The position numbers and the translations under genes were made by a program. From Amycolatopsis sp. FDAARGOS 1241 (GTDB taxonomy: Bacteria; Actinomycetota; Actinomycetes; Mycobacteriales; Pseudonocardiaceae): a DNA stretch of 64,000 bases. Where the stretch lies: the NCBI RefSeq assembly GCF_016889705.1, contig NZ_CP069526.1:124001-188000 (forward strand), written 5' to 3'. The notes beneath the pieces are model-generated. The model was not told where the DNA came from. It worked only from the letters and a program-made list of their open reading frames with translations, and did no database searches. Every line of letters begins with the position of its first letter. The stretch's first letter is position 1. Below are positions 8,900 through 17,096 of the stretch, in pieces.

Positions 8900-9850
8900 T
8901 CAGTGGGCGAGTTCCGTCCGCCACGCCGCCGCGGCCTTGCCCGGCGGCACGATCAGCGGCCACACGTCCGAGCCGAGGAAACCCGACTCGTCGGCCGCGC
9001 GCGCCGCCGTGCAGGAAGCACGCGACAGCCCGTGGGCGGCGGCCAGCCGGGTCACCGCGTCGGTTGTGGACCGTCCGAACACCCCGTCCACCGGGACGCC
9101 GTAGCCGGCGGCGCGCAGGAAGCGTTGTGCGGTCTGCACCTTCGGCCCGGCCTGCCCCGGTTTGAGCAGCGGCCACTCGGGCACATCGGCCCGTGGCGCC
9201 GCGACGCCGAGCACCCGTGAGACGGCCGTGCGCAGCTCCGGGAGCCGGTCGTAGAGCACCTGGCCGCAGCACTCCGTCGAGTTGAAGTCACGGTGGCCCT
9301 TGATGAAGCTCGGCGCGATGCCGTACTGATCGGCGATGTAGGCGACGAGCGACACCAGCGAGTTCCACAACGCCACCGGCACGTCGACGGTGCTGTAGAG
9401 GCCCTCGTTCTCGATGCCGAGACACTCGCTGTTGTGGTTGCCGACGTTCGCGCCCTGCACGTGCTGCGTGCCGCCGCGCAGGATCTCCAGGCTGCGGTGC
9501 CGGCCTTCGGTCACGTACCCGCCGCGGCTGTTCGTGAACTGCTGGCCCGTGTCGATCCAGCCGCGCGTGTCCATGTGGAAGGTCTGGATGTCGCGCGAGA
9601 TCTGCAGCGCGTGGGCCAGCGAGTAGTCGGTGTTGTTGCCCGGGTCCACGGTGTGGTGAACGACGATGTACGTCGGTTTGTGGTTCTCCACCACGATCGC
9701 CCCGGAAGCCGGGCGTGCGTTCCACTCGGACGTCGGGTGGATCTGCGGCACCGCCGCCGACGCCGTGCTCGCCGAACCGAGCCCCAGTGCGCCGGCCGCG
9801 GTGACCGTGAGCCCTCCCTTGAGGACGGCACGACGAGTGGCTTCCCCCAT
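8900..9850 (-). CDS. Tat-exported N-acetylmuramoyl-L-alanine amidase (PGRP type) with C-terminal peptidoglycan-binding-like region
   Basis: A 316-residue exported protein. N-terminus MGEATRRAVLKGGLTVTAAG is a twin-arginine signal. The catalytic domain (about 35-200) has the zinc ligands in VHHTVDPG and HRDFNSTECCGQ and the family SWNAR-like WNARPASG. It would cleave between MurNAc and L-Ala of peptidoglycan. The C-terminal 90 residues contain a peptidoglycan-binding-like repeat (KVQTAQRFLRAAGYGVPVDGVFGRST). It ends convergently with the alpha/beta hydrolase, separated by a hairpin. Confidence 0.9.
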   Translation of the reverse strand: MGEATRRAVLKGGLTVTAAGALGLGSASTASAAVPQIHPTSEWNARPASGAIVVENHKPTYIVVHHTVDPGNNTDYSLAHALQISRDIQTFHMDTRGWIDTGQQFTNSRGGYVTEGRHRSLEILRGGTQHVQGANVGNHNSECLGIENEGLYSTVDVPVALWNSLVSLVAYIADQYGIAPSFIKGHRDFNSTECCGQVLYDRLPELRTAVSRVLGVAAPRADVPEWPLLKPGQAGPKVQTAQRFLRAAGYGVPVDGVFGRSTTDAVTRLAAAHGLSRASCTAARAADESGFLGSDVWPLIVPPGKAAAAWRTELAH

Positions 9851-9954
9851 GACGAATCTCCTTCGCCGGAAACAGCGCCGGAAACAGCGTTCGGGGGAAA
9901 GCTAACCCGCCGGGAACCTCAGGACAACTTTTCGCCGACTTTCGTCGTAGGCGG

Positions 9955-10839
9955 TCAGTGTTCCCCCGGGAGGGCGAACAGACCGCTGTCGGTCTGCTCC
10001 AGCAGCCCGTCGACCAGCAGCGAATCGAGACACCGGTCGCGCTGCCCGGCCTCGTGCCACACCAGATCGAGGCGCGCCTTCTCCACCGGGCCCTCGCTGC
10101 CGCGCAGCACGTCGAGCAGCAGACCGCGCACCTGCCGGTCGGTGCCCGCGAACTTCTGCACGGGCTTGGCCGGGCCCGCGTACTCGGGCCGGCCGTTGTG
10201 CTGCCACGTGCACGTGTCGAACACCGGGCAATCGGCGCAGCGCGGCGACCGCGCGGTGCAGACCAGCGCGCCGAGTTCCATCAGCGCGGCCGACATCTTC
10301 GCCGCCGGCTCGTCTTCGGCCGGCAGCAACGCCTCGACATCGGCCATGTCGCGCGTGTTCGACGCCGGGCCGGCGTCACCCGCGCCGTGCACGGCCCGCG
10401 CGACCACCCGCCGGACGTTGGTGTCGACCACCGGCGCTCGCTTGCCGTACGCGAAGGCCGCGACCGCACGGGCGGTGTACGCGCCGATGCCCGGCAACGC
10501 GAGCAGCGTGTCCACATCGGACGGCACGACGTCGTCGTGCTCCGCGGCGATCACCGTCGCCGCCGCGTGCAGCCGCAGCGCGCGGCGCGGGTAACCGAGC
10601 TTGCCCCACGCACGCACGACCTCACCCGTGGTCTCCGCGGCCAGCGCCGAGGGCACCGGCCAGCGGGCCATCCACTCGAGCCAGATCGGCTGAACCCGCG
10701 CGACCGGCGTCTGCTGCAGCATGATCTCGCTGACCAGCACGCCCCAGGCGGAGCGATCCGGTTCCCGCCACGGCAGGTCTCGCCCGTGCGTGCCGAACCA
10801 GTCGATCAGTACGTCCGCGTCCACAGCCACGCGGACCAT
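9955..10839 (-). CDS. mutY: A/G-specific adenine glycosylase
   Basis: A 294-residue MutY. Catalytic Glu in SEIMLQQTPV, helix-hairpin-helix LLALPGIGAYTARAV, catalytic Asp in VDTNVRRVV, and the [4Fe-4S] ligands spaced C-x6-C-x2-C-x5-C (CTARSPRCADCPVFDTC). It removes adenine opposite 8-oxoguanine. The C-terminal NUDIX-like lesion-recognition domain appears short: the protein ends about 60 residues after the cluster with a winged-helix-like segment, as in shortened actinobacterial MutY. It is followed 15 bases before by the carbonic anhydrase gene on the same strand. Confidence 0.93.
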   Translation of the reverse strand: MVRVAVDADVLIDWFGTHGRDLPWREPDRSAWGVLVSEIMLQQTPVARVQPIWLEWMARWPVPSALAAETTGEVVRAWGKLGYPRRALRLHAAATVIAAEHDDVVPSDVDTLLALPGIGAYTARAVAAFAYGKRAPVVDTNVRRVVARAVHGAGDAGPASNTRDMADVEALLPAEDEPAAKMSAALMELGALVCTARSPRCADCPVFDTCTWQHNGRPEYAGPAKPVQKFAGTDRQVRGLLLDVLRGSEGPVEKARLDLVWHEAGQRDRCLDSLLVDGLLEQTDSGLFALPGEH

Positions 10840-10854
10840 TGAAACCGATGCGGT

Positions 10855-11346
10855 TCAGGCGACCTCGGTCAGGCTCCCGGTTTTCACGTCGTAGACGAAC
10901 CCGCGCACGTTGTCGCGGTGGGGGAGGAAGTCGCTGCGGCGCACCCGCTCCACCGAGACCCGCACGCTGTCCTCGACCTTGCGGAACGCCTCGACCGACC
11001 AGGTCGGGCGCAGCCCGGTGGCCTGTTCGAGCTCGTCCTTGAAGTCGTCTTCGGTCACCATCGACAGGCCGCACTCGGTGTGCTGCACGATCATGACCTC
11101 ACGGGTGCCCAGCTTGCGCTGGCTCAGCGCCAGCGAGCGGATCATGTCGTCGGTCACCACGCCGCCGCCGTTGCGCAGCACGTGGGCCTCACCCTGGATC
11201 AGCCCGAAGATCTCGAACACCCGCACGCGGGCGTCCATGCAGGTCAGGATGGCCACCTGCAGCGACGGCTTCGGCGACGAACGGTCGCCGGGGACGATGT
11301 CGCCGATCTCCCGGTTGCGCTTGAGGAGGACGTCGATGGAGGTCAT
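10855..11346 (-). CDS. Small beta-type carbonic anhydrase
   Basis: A 163-residue beta-class carbonic anhydrase. Zinc ligands Cys36 (in CMDAR, with catalytic Asp38-Arg40), His89 and Cys92 (HTECGL) are present, plus the RNGGG loop. It interconverts CO2 and bicarbonate in the cytosol. ATG at 11346 is preferred over a GTG six bases earlier because AAGGG is correctly spaced before the ATG. Short proteins of this type resemble mycobacterial Rv1284. It lies 15 bases upstream of mutY and may be co-transcribed. Confidence 0.92.
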   Translation of the reverse strand: MTSIDVLLKRNREIGDIVPGDRSSPKPSLQVAILTCMDARVRVFEIFGLIQGEAHVLRNGGGVVTDDMIRSLALSQRKLGTREVMIVQHTECGLSMVTEDDFKDELEQATGLRPTWSVEAFRKVEDSVRVSVERVRRSDFLPHRDNVRGFVYDVKTGSLTEVA

Positions 11347-11472
11347 GGTCACCCTTCGGCCACGCGGCCCCGACTACACGGGCGGTCCCTCCCATGGAAC
11401 CCGCCCGAAGCGTCCCCCACAACGTGATAACTCCGACTTCACGGAGGGACTGTGGTGTGCTCAGCCCCCTGC

Positions 11473-12573
11473 TCAGCCCCCGAACCACGGCTCCTCGACG
11501 GTCCGCGGCGGCGCCGACGTGCGGCCCACCCGCAGCTCGGTCGGCAGCGTGATGACCTTCGGGCCCACGCGTTCGGCCGAGCCGAGCAGCAGCCGGCCGG
11601 CCACCTTGCCCTTCTCGAGCACGGGCTGGTGCACGGTGGTCAGGCCGATGCGCTCGGCCTCGGCGATGCCGTCGAAGCCGGTGACGGTGAGGTCCAGCGG
11701 CACCCGCAGCCCGCGGCGTTCGGCCTCGGCCAGCGCACCGAGCGCGAGGATGTCGGACGTGCAGATCACGGCCGTGACCTGCGGATACGCGTCGAGCAGC
11801 TGGCGGGCGGCCGAAGCGCCGTCGTCGACGGTGTGGTCGAAACGTTCGACCACGGGCACGGTGGCCCAGTCGACGCCGGCCGCGGAGAACGCCGTGGCCA
11901 GGGCTTCGAGGCGGATGCGCTGCACGTGGAAGTGAGCGCTGCTCTGGCGCTGGGCCGTCACGAAGTCGTCGTTGCGCTCGCGCGCGAGCCGCATGCACAG
12001 CACGCCGACCTGCCGGTGGCCGAGTGAGACGAGGTGCTCGGCCAGCCGGGTCACGGCCGCCGCGTCGTCCGGGCCGACGCGGTCGACGCCGTCGATGCGG
12101 GGCTGGTCGATGATCACCGTCGGGACCGGTCTCTCCAGCACGGCGGCCAGGTGCGGGTCGTCGTCGGGCACGGAGTAGACGACGAACCCGTCGACACCCG
12201 CGCGGTGCACGGCGGCGACGTCTTCGCGGCCCGGGCTCGCGGGCACCAGGTGCAGTCCGACCCCGGCGTCCTCGCAGGCGAGGGCGAGGCCTTCCAGCAC
12301 ACCGACCGCGGCCGGGTCGCGGAACGCGTAGGACAGGTTCTCGGTGAGCAGCAGCCCGACGGCACCGGCCTTGCGCGTGCGCAGGGAGCGGGCGACGGGG
12401 TCGGGGCCGGGGTAACCGAGGCGCCGGGCGGTTTCGAGGATGCGCCGGCGCAGCTCCGGGGACAACTGATCAGGACGGTTGTAGGCGTTGGACACGGTGG
12501 TCCTCGACACCCCGAGCTCCGCCGCCAGCGACGCCAGTGTCGCCTGCCTCCGGGTGCGAATAGGACGGCCCAT
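11473..12573 (-). CDS. LacI family transcriptional regulator
   Basis: A 366-residue repressor. HTH at about 10-32 (TLASLAAELGVSRTTVSNAYN), hinge helix then a periplasmic-binding-like effector domain with GVLCM, AVICTSDILALGALAEAERRG and VTGFDGI. The effector is probably a sugar or nucleoside. Start at 12573 begins MGRPIRTRRQ, right for the family; a longer frame to 12666 is unsupported. A perfect palindrome six bases upstream of the start suggests self-regulation. The target operon is not identified; the next gene is the divergent zinc operon. Confidence 0.9.
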   Translation of the reverse strand: MGRPIRTRRQATLASLAAELGVSRTTVSNAYNRPDQLSPELRRRILETARRLGYPGPDPVARSLRTRKAGAVGLLLTENLSYAFRDPAAVGVLEGLALACEDAGVGLHLVPASPGREDVAAVHRAGVDGFVVYSVPDDDPHLAAVLERPVPTVIIDQPRIDGVDRVGPDDAAAVTRLAEHLVSLGHRQVGVLCMRLARERNDDFVTAQRQSSAHFHVQRIRLEALATAFSAAGVDWATVPVVERFDHTVDDGASAARQLLDAYPQVTAVICTSDILALGALAEAERRGLRVPLDLTVTGFDGIAEAERIGLTTVHQPVLEKGKVAGRLLLGSAERVGPKVITLPTELRVGRTSAPPRTVEEPWFGG

Positions 12574-12578
12574 CCGCA

Positions 12579-12591
12579 AACCGTAACGGTT
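12579..12591. promoter_or_regulatory. Candidate operator of the LacI-type gene
   Basis: AACCGTAACGGTT is a perfect 6+1+6 palindrome six bases upstream of the LacI-type start codon. LacI operators are palindromes of this kind, and location in the leader is classic autoregulation. No binding data. Confidence 0.5.
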
Positions 12592-12709
12592 CAGATCGTT
12601 TTCCAGAAGCGACACCCCTGTGGTGAGCGTCTCGATCCGCTGAGTGACGACAAGGGGTTCTGCCACCCGGTGGAGCGGGGTCTGTCATTCGGATGGGGTA
12701 AAGTGAATC

Positions 12710-12727
12710 TGACAACGATTTCCATTA
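12710..12727 (+). promoter_or_regulatory. Candidate Zur box before the zinc operon
   Basis: TGACAACGATTTCCATTA resembles the actinobacterial Zur consensus (TGAAAATCATTTTCATTA pattern): TGA-x-AA then ATTT-x-CATTA. It lies 30 bases upstream of the zinc-binding lipoprotein start, so zinc repression of the operon is expected. Match is imperfect. Confidence 0.6.
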
Positions 12728-12757
12728 GCTGATCGGTACCACCCAGGAGAGTTCTCG

Positions 12758-13672
12758 ATGACTTCCCGCCGCACCAAGAGCGTCCTCGCTGCCGCGTCGG
12801 CTTTGGCCGTGCTCGCGCTCAGCGCCTGCTCCAGCACCGACTCGGGTGGTTCCGGCACCGCCGGGTCCGGTTCCGGGGACCAGATCAAGGTCGTGGCCGC
12901 CACGGACGTGTGGGGCAGCGTTGTCTCGGCCATCGGCGGGGACAAGGTGCAGGTCAAGTCGATCATCAACGACCCCTCGGCCGACCCGCACTCGTACGAG
13001 TCGACCGCCGACGACGCGCTCGCGGCCAAGAACGCGCAGCTCACGCTCGCCAACGGTGGCGGGTACGACGACTTCTTCTCCCACCTCGCCGACCAGGCGA
13101 GCGGCGCGAAGAAGCTGGTCGCCTACGACATCGCCGCGACCGGCAACGAGAACGAACACGTCTGGTACGACCTGCCGGGTGTGGAGAAGGTCGCCGACCA
13201 GGTCGCGAACGCCCTCGGCCAGATCCAGCCGGCGTCGAAGCAGACGTTCGACGACAACGCCAAGGCGTTCAAGGGCCAGGTCGACGCGCTGCTGAAGAAG
13301 GCGGCCGACCTCGGCGCGGCGCACCCGGGCACGAAGGTCGTGGTGACCGAGCCCGTGGCCCACTACCTGCTCGAGAGCGCGAAGATCACCGACGCCACGC
13401 CGAAAGCCTTCTCCGACGCGGTGGAGAACGAGACCGACGTGCCCGCGACAGCCGTCGGTGACTTCACCCAGCTGATCAAGTCGAAGCAGGTGAAAGCCCT
13501 GATCAACAACGTTCAGACCGTCACGCCGCTGACCCAGCAGGTGGTGGCCACGGCGAAGTCCGCCGACGTGCCGGTGGTGGACGTGGCCGAGACGCTGCCC
13601 GCCGACGTCAAGGGCTACATTGACTGGATGACCAAGGAAGTGGACTCGCTGTCCGGGGCTCTGAACAGCTGA
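12758..13672 (+). CDS. Zinc ABC transporter substrate-binding lipoprotein (ZnuA-like)
   Basis: A 304-residue lipoprotein: lipobox LSAC (Cys24), low-complexity Ser/Gly linker, then the cluster A-1 metal-binding fold. Likely metal ligands are in DPHSYESTADD and NENEHVWYD (His), and the later NETDVP. No long His-rich loop is present. First gene of a three-gene operon; its TGATG overlaps the ATPase start. It captures Zn (or Mn) outside the membrane for import. A Zur-like box upstream supports zinc. Co-transcription is inferred from overlaps. Confidence 0.9.
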   Translation: MTSRRTKSVLAAASALAVLALSACSSTDSGGSGTAGSGSGDQIKVVAATDVWGSVVSAIGGDKVQVKSIINDPSADPHSYESTADDALAAKNAQLTLANGGGYDDFFSHLADQASGAKKLVAYDIAATGNENEHVWYDLPGVEKVADQVANALGQIQPASKQTFDDNAKAFKGQVDALLKKAADLGAAHPGTKVVVTEPVAHYLLESAKITDATPKAFSDAVENETDVPATAVGDFTQLIKSKQVKALINNVQTVTPLTQQVVATAKSADVPVVDVAETLPADVKGYIDWMTKEVDSLSGALNS

Positions 13673-14508
13673 TGTCCGCCTCGCTCTCGACGGTTCGCCC
13701 CGCGGTCCGCGTGCGCGGGGCCGGCCTGGCGTTCGGCAGCCGCACCCTCTGGTCGGGGCTCGACCTCGACGTCGAAGCGGGGGAGTTCCTCGCGATCCTC
13801 GGCCCCAACGGGTCCGGCAAGAGCAGTTTGCTGAAGGCGCTGCTCGGCATGCAGGGCCTGTCGGCGGGCAGCGTCGAGATCGCCGGCGGCCGCCCCGGCG
13901 GCGCGAACCGCAAGGTCGGCTACATCCCGCAGCAGCGCGCGATCGACGACGGCCTCACGCTGCGCGGCGTCGACCTCGTCGGCCTCGGCCTCGACGGGCA
14001 CCGCTGGGGGCCCGGGCTGTCCGGCGGGCGCGCGCGGCGTCGTCGCGTCGCCGAAGCGATCGAAGCCGTCGGCGGCACGGCGTACGCGAAGCAGCCGATC
14101 GGACGGCTTTCCGGCGGCGAGCAGCAACGGCTCCGCGTGGCGCAGTCGCTGGTCGGTGACCCGGCGGTGCTGCTGTGCGACGAGCCGCTGCTGTCGCTCG
14201 ACCTCGCGCACCAGCGCGCGGTCAGCGAGCTGATCAACCGGCGCCGGCGCACGGAGAACACGGCCGTGCTGTTCGTGACGCACGAGATCAACCCCGTGCT
14301 GCAGTTCGTCGACCGAGTGCTGTACCTGGTCAACGGCTCGTTCCGCATCGGCAAACCCGACGAGGTCATGAACTCCGAAACGCTGTCCGAGCTGTACGGG
14401 ACGCGGATCGAGGTGCTGCGCGTCGGCGGGCAGATCCACATCGCGGGTGCGCAGAGCGCCCTGTGCGAAGACCAACCCCACCACCACGAGCAGGAAGCAG
14501 TGGGCTGA
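13672..14508 (+). CDS. Zinc ABC transporter ATP-binding protein
   Basis: A 278-residue ATPase. Walker A LGPNGSGKSSL, signature LSGGEQQRLRVAQ, Walker B VLLCDEPLLSLDL and H-loop VTHEINPV. Signature and context match metal-family (ZnuC/AztA) ATPases. It ends with a His-rich tail (QPHHHEQ) that may sense zinc. Starts inside the stop codon of the binding protein. It drives import through the next gene's permease. Confidence 0.92.
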   Translation: MSASLSTVRPAVRVRGAGLAFGSRTLWSGLDLDVEAGEFLAILGPNGSGKSSLLKALLGMQGLSAGSVEIAGGRPGGANRKVGYIPQQRAIDDGLTLRGVDLVGLGLDGHRWGPGLSGGRARRRRVAEAIEAVGGTAYAKQPIGRLSGGEQQRLRVAQSLVGDPAVLLCDEPLLSLDLAHQRAVSELINRRRRTENTAVLFVTHEINPVLQFVDRVLYLVNGSFRIGKPDEVMNSETLSELYGTRIEVLRVGGQIHIAGAQSALCEDQPHHHEQEAVG

Positions 14509-14520
14509 GCCTTGGACGGC

Positions 14521-15393
14521 ATGTTCGACTTCGGCAAGACGTGGGAGCTGATCGTCGCGCTGCCCAGCGTGCAGACGGCCCTCATCGCCGCCGCCGTGCT
14601 GGGGCTGGTGGCCGGGATCCTCGGCCCGCTGATCGTGATGCGCCGCATGTCGTTCGCCGTGCACGGCACGTCGGAGCTCGCGTTCACCGGCGCGGCCGGC
14701 GCACTGCTGCTGGGCATCGGCGTCGAGTACGGCGCCCTGCTCGGCGCCGTAGCCGCCGCGTTGCTGCTCGGCATCCTCGGCACGCGCGACGCCGACCGCG
14801 ACTCCGTGATCGGCGTGATCCTGTCCTTCGGGCTCGGCATGGGTGTGCTGCTGCTGTCCTTCTACAAGGGACGGTCGGCCAACAAGTTCGGCATCCTCAC
14901 CGGCCAGATCATCACGGTGGACTCGACCAACCTCACCGCGCTGGTCGTCTCGGCGGTCGCCGTGCTGGCCGTGCTGGCGTGCGTCTACCGGCCCCTGCTG
15001 TTCGCCAGCGTGGACCGCAACGTCGCCGTCGCGCGCGGTGTGCCGGTGAAGTCGCTGACCGTGGTGTTCGCCCTGCTCGTCGGCGTCGCGACGGCGTTGA
15101 GCGTGCAGATCGTGGGTTCGCTGCTGGTCGTCGCGCTGATGGTGACGCCCGCGGCCGCCGCCGCCCGCGTCACGGCCAGCCCGCTGCGCGCCACGGTGCT
15201 TTCGGTGGTCTTCGCCGAGGTGTCGGCGCTGGGCGGCATCGTATTGTCCCTGGCGCCGGGCAAGCCGGTGAGCGCCTTCGTCACCGCGATCTCGTTCCTG
15301 ATCTACCTGGTGTGCCGCGTGGTCTCCTGGGCCCGCGACCGGCGCGGCGGCGTCCGGGTCACGGTCCCCGAACGCCGGCCGGTGGCGGTCTGA
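14521..15393 (+). CDS. Zinc ABC transporter permease
   Basis: About 290 residues with eight hydrophobic segments, typical of the ABC-3 (ZnuB/AztB) family. MRRMSFAVHGTSELAFTGAA is a family signature, with KSLTVVFALLVGVATALSVQIVG later. ATG 14521 is used; TTG at 14512 is also possible. It completes the three-gene zinc importer. Downstream DNA holds an IS110 relic rather than another transporter gene. Confidence 0.9.
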   Translation: MFDFGKTWELIVALPSVQTALIAAAVLGLVAGILGPLIVMRRMSFAVHGTSELAFTGAAGALLLGIGVEYGALLGAVAAALLLGILGTRDADRDSVIGVILSFGLGMGVLLLSFYKGRSANKFGILTGQIITVDSTNLTALVVSAVAVLAVLACVYRPLLFASVDRNVAVARGVPVKSLTVVFALLVGVATALSVQIVGSLLVVALMVTPAAAAARVTASPLRATVLSVVFAEVSALGGIVLSLAPGKPVSAFVTAISFLIYLVCRVVSWARDRRGGVRVTVPERRPVAV

Positions 15394-15459
15394 GTTGCCA
15401 GGCCCGGGTCGTGGTGCAGCCGGAGTTGCCGTGGACCTGGTCGGGGTTGTCGCCTGCGG

Positions 15460-15640
15460 TCATCCGTGCTGAGCCACCCGCAACGCTCGAGCTGCCTCGA
15501 CATTCGAGGTTGCGGTCGCGGTGCCGGCCGGCACGGCGCACGCTGCTGCTTCGGCATCGACCGGGTCTGACTTGTCGCGTGCTCGCCGATCCGGGGCCGG
15601 TCGACCTCGATCACCGGTGCCCGCGACGCTCGAGCCCGCC
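15460..15640 (-). pseudogene. Relic of an IS110-type transposase
   Basis: On the minus strand, VIEVDRPRIGEH followed (after a frameshift near 15575) by KSDPVDAEAAACAVPAGTAT then ATSNVEAARALRVAQHG and a stop corresponds to the N-terminal DEDD domain of IS110 transposases (VVEVDRP, KSDPxDAEAAARA). About 60 residues remain; the rest of the element is missing. The 15394-15731 gap holds no other gene. A complete IS110-type element lies at the right end of the window, but the two are not closely related in these motifs. Confidence 0.72.
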
Positions 15641-15731
15641 CCGGCGCCGCCCCGGCCAGTGCCCTGGCTTCCGAAGGTCGGTCGGCCAACGGGTCAATTC
15701 GGGCGGATGACCCCGCACCCCGTCGTCAGCG

Positions 15732-17045
15732 TCACCGGATCGGGTGTTCGGCCAGCGCCGTCTTCACCGCCGAGATGAAGCCCTCGTCCGTGAACGGCAC
15801 CAGGCCACCCGCGACGTTGCGCTCCACGGCCTGCAGCACCACCACCTGCGAATCCACGAACTGGTTCACCGCCTGCGCCTGGGGCGTCTTGTCGGTCGAG
15901 TACGCCAGGTAGGTCAGGTTCGTGAACGCCGCGGTGAGGTAGCGCGAGGACGCGAGGCTGAACGAGTCCCCGTAGATGAGCGTCGGCTTGCTGATCGTGC
16001 CCGGCAGCGGGGCCGAGGTGCGGTGCACGGGCTGGTCGATGTTGGCGATGAAGCCCGACGCGCGGTCGGTGACGCCGTCGGGGCGCAGGCTGTACTGCGT
16101 GTTCGACTTCACGCCCGACTTGCCGAGCAGCAGCGGCAGGTCGGCGATGGCGTCGTACCGGCCGTCCGGAGTGGACATCCAGCTGGTGGTGACGCCGGGC
16201 TGGATCGTCTCGGCGAGCGTGCGCGTGAGCACGATCCCGCCCTCGTCCTGCCAGTGCGTGTCGTTCGGCGCGTAGATCGGGTGTCCGACATGTGCCGCGG
16301 ACGCGGCGAGGGCCGGCCGCAGATCCAGCGAGTGACCGACGGTGGTCATCTTGTACCAGTCGTTCGGCGCGGCGGCCTGCGAGCACTCCTTGCCCGGGTA
16401 GCTGTCGGGCAGGAACTGGGGCACCATCGTCGTCTTGTCCGGTGTCACCACGAACACGAACTTCCGGCCGGACGCCTCCACGGCGGCGCGCAGCTCGTCG
16501 ACCTTCTTCAACGTCGTGTCGAGGTCCTGGGTCGGCGTGCACTTCGCCTCGGCGTCGTAGCCGTAGTACAGCCAGCCGTCGAGACCCTGCACGACCTTGC
16601 GGTAGCCGGCCTGGCTGCTGCCCGGAGAGCTGGGTGTCGTCGGGGCGTTCGGCGCGCCCGGCTGCAGCGGCGGCGCCGGGATCGGGCCGGAGTCCGACGA
16701 CGGACCCTGGTCCAGCGGAGCTTCCTCACCGAAGACCGTGCGGCTGACGCCGTCGGCCGCGTTGATGGCGCCCGCGCGGAACGACAGCTGGTCGATCGCC
16801 CACTGGGGCAGGCCGGTGAAGAAACCGAACCCGTCGCCGATGCTCGGGAAGCCCGCGAGCTTGTGATTCTCGATCTCCGTCGGCCGCACCCCGAACACCC
16901 ACAGCAGCGTCGGCGTCGTGAAGAACAGCAACGCGCAGATCAGCGCCGTGAGCTGCCGCTTGCCGTGGCGGGGGCGGTGCAGCGCGTGCTCGCGCGGCAG
17001 GTACGCCTCGTGGACGGCTGGCAGCTGGTGAGATTCGGACGCCAC
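15732..17045 (-). CDS. AlgX/AlgJ-like SGNH hydrolase-fold acyltransferase protein
   Basis: A 437-residue protein with one N-terminal transmembrane segment (ICALLFFTTPTLLWVF, about 35-50), a Pro-rich linker and an exported SGNH-like domain: YYGYDAEAK, NDTHWQDEGG (the DxxH catalytic dyad) and the block IYGDSFSLASS (Ser nucleophile). This matches the AlgX/AlgJ acetyltransferase-like family, which transfers acyl groups to extracellular glycans after an MBOAT partner. An MBOAT gene lies at 22669-24102. The partnership is inferred. No alginate-type genes are seen. Confidence 0.82.
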   Translation of the reverse strand: MASESHQLPAVHEAYLPREHALHRPRHGKRQLTALICALLFFTTPTLLWVFGVRPTEIENHKLAGFPSIGDGFGFFTGLPQWAIDQLSFRAGAINAADGVSRTVFGEEAPLDQGPSSDSGPIPAPPLQPGAPNAPTTPSSPGSSQAGYRKVVQGLDGWLYYGYDAEAKCTPTQDLDTTLKKVDELRAAVEASGRKFVFVVTPDKTTMVPQFLPDSYPGKECSQAAAPNDWYKMTTVGHSLDLRPALAASAAHVGHPIYAPNDTHWQDEGGIVLTRTLAETIQPGVTTSWMSTPDGRYDAIADLPLLLGKSGVKSNTQYSLRPDGVTDRASGFIANIDQPVHRTSAPLPGTISKPTLIYGDSFSLASSRYLTAAFTNLTYLAYSTDKTPQAQAVNQFVDSQVVVLQAVERNVAGGLVPFTDEGFISAVKTALAEHPIR

Positions 17046-17096
17046 TTGCTCACGGTAGCCACTTCGGGTGAACGGGGTGCGGGCAACCGCCGAAAC

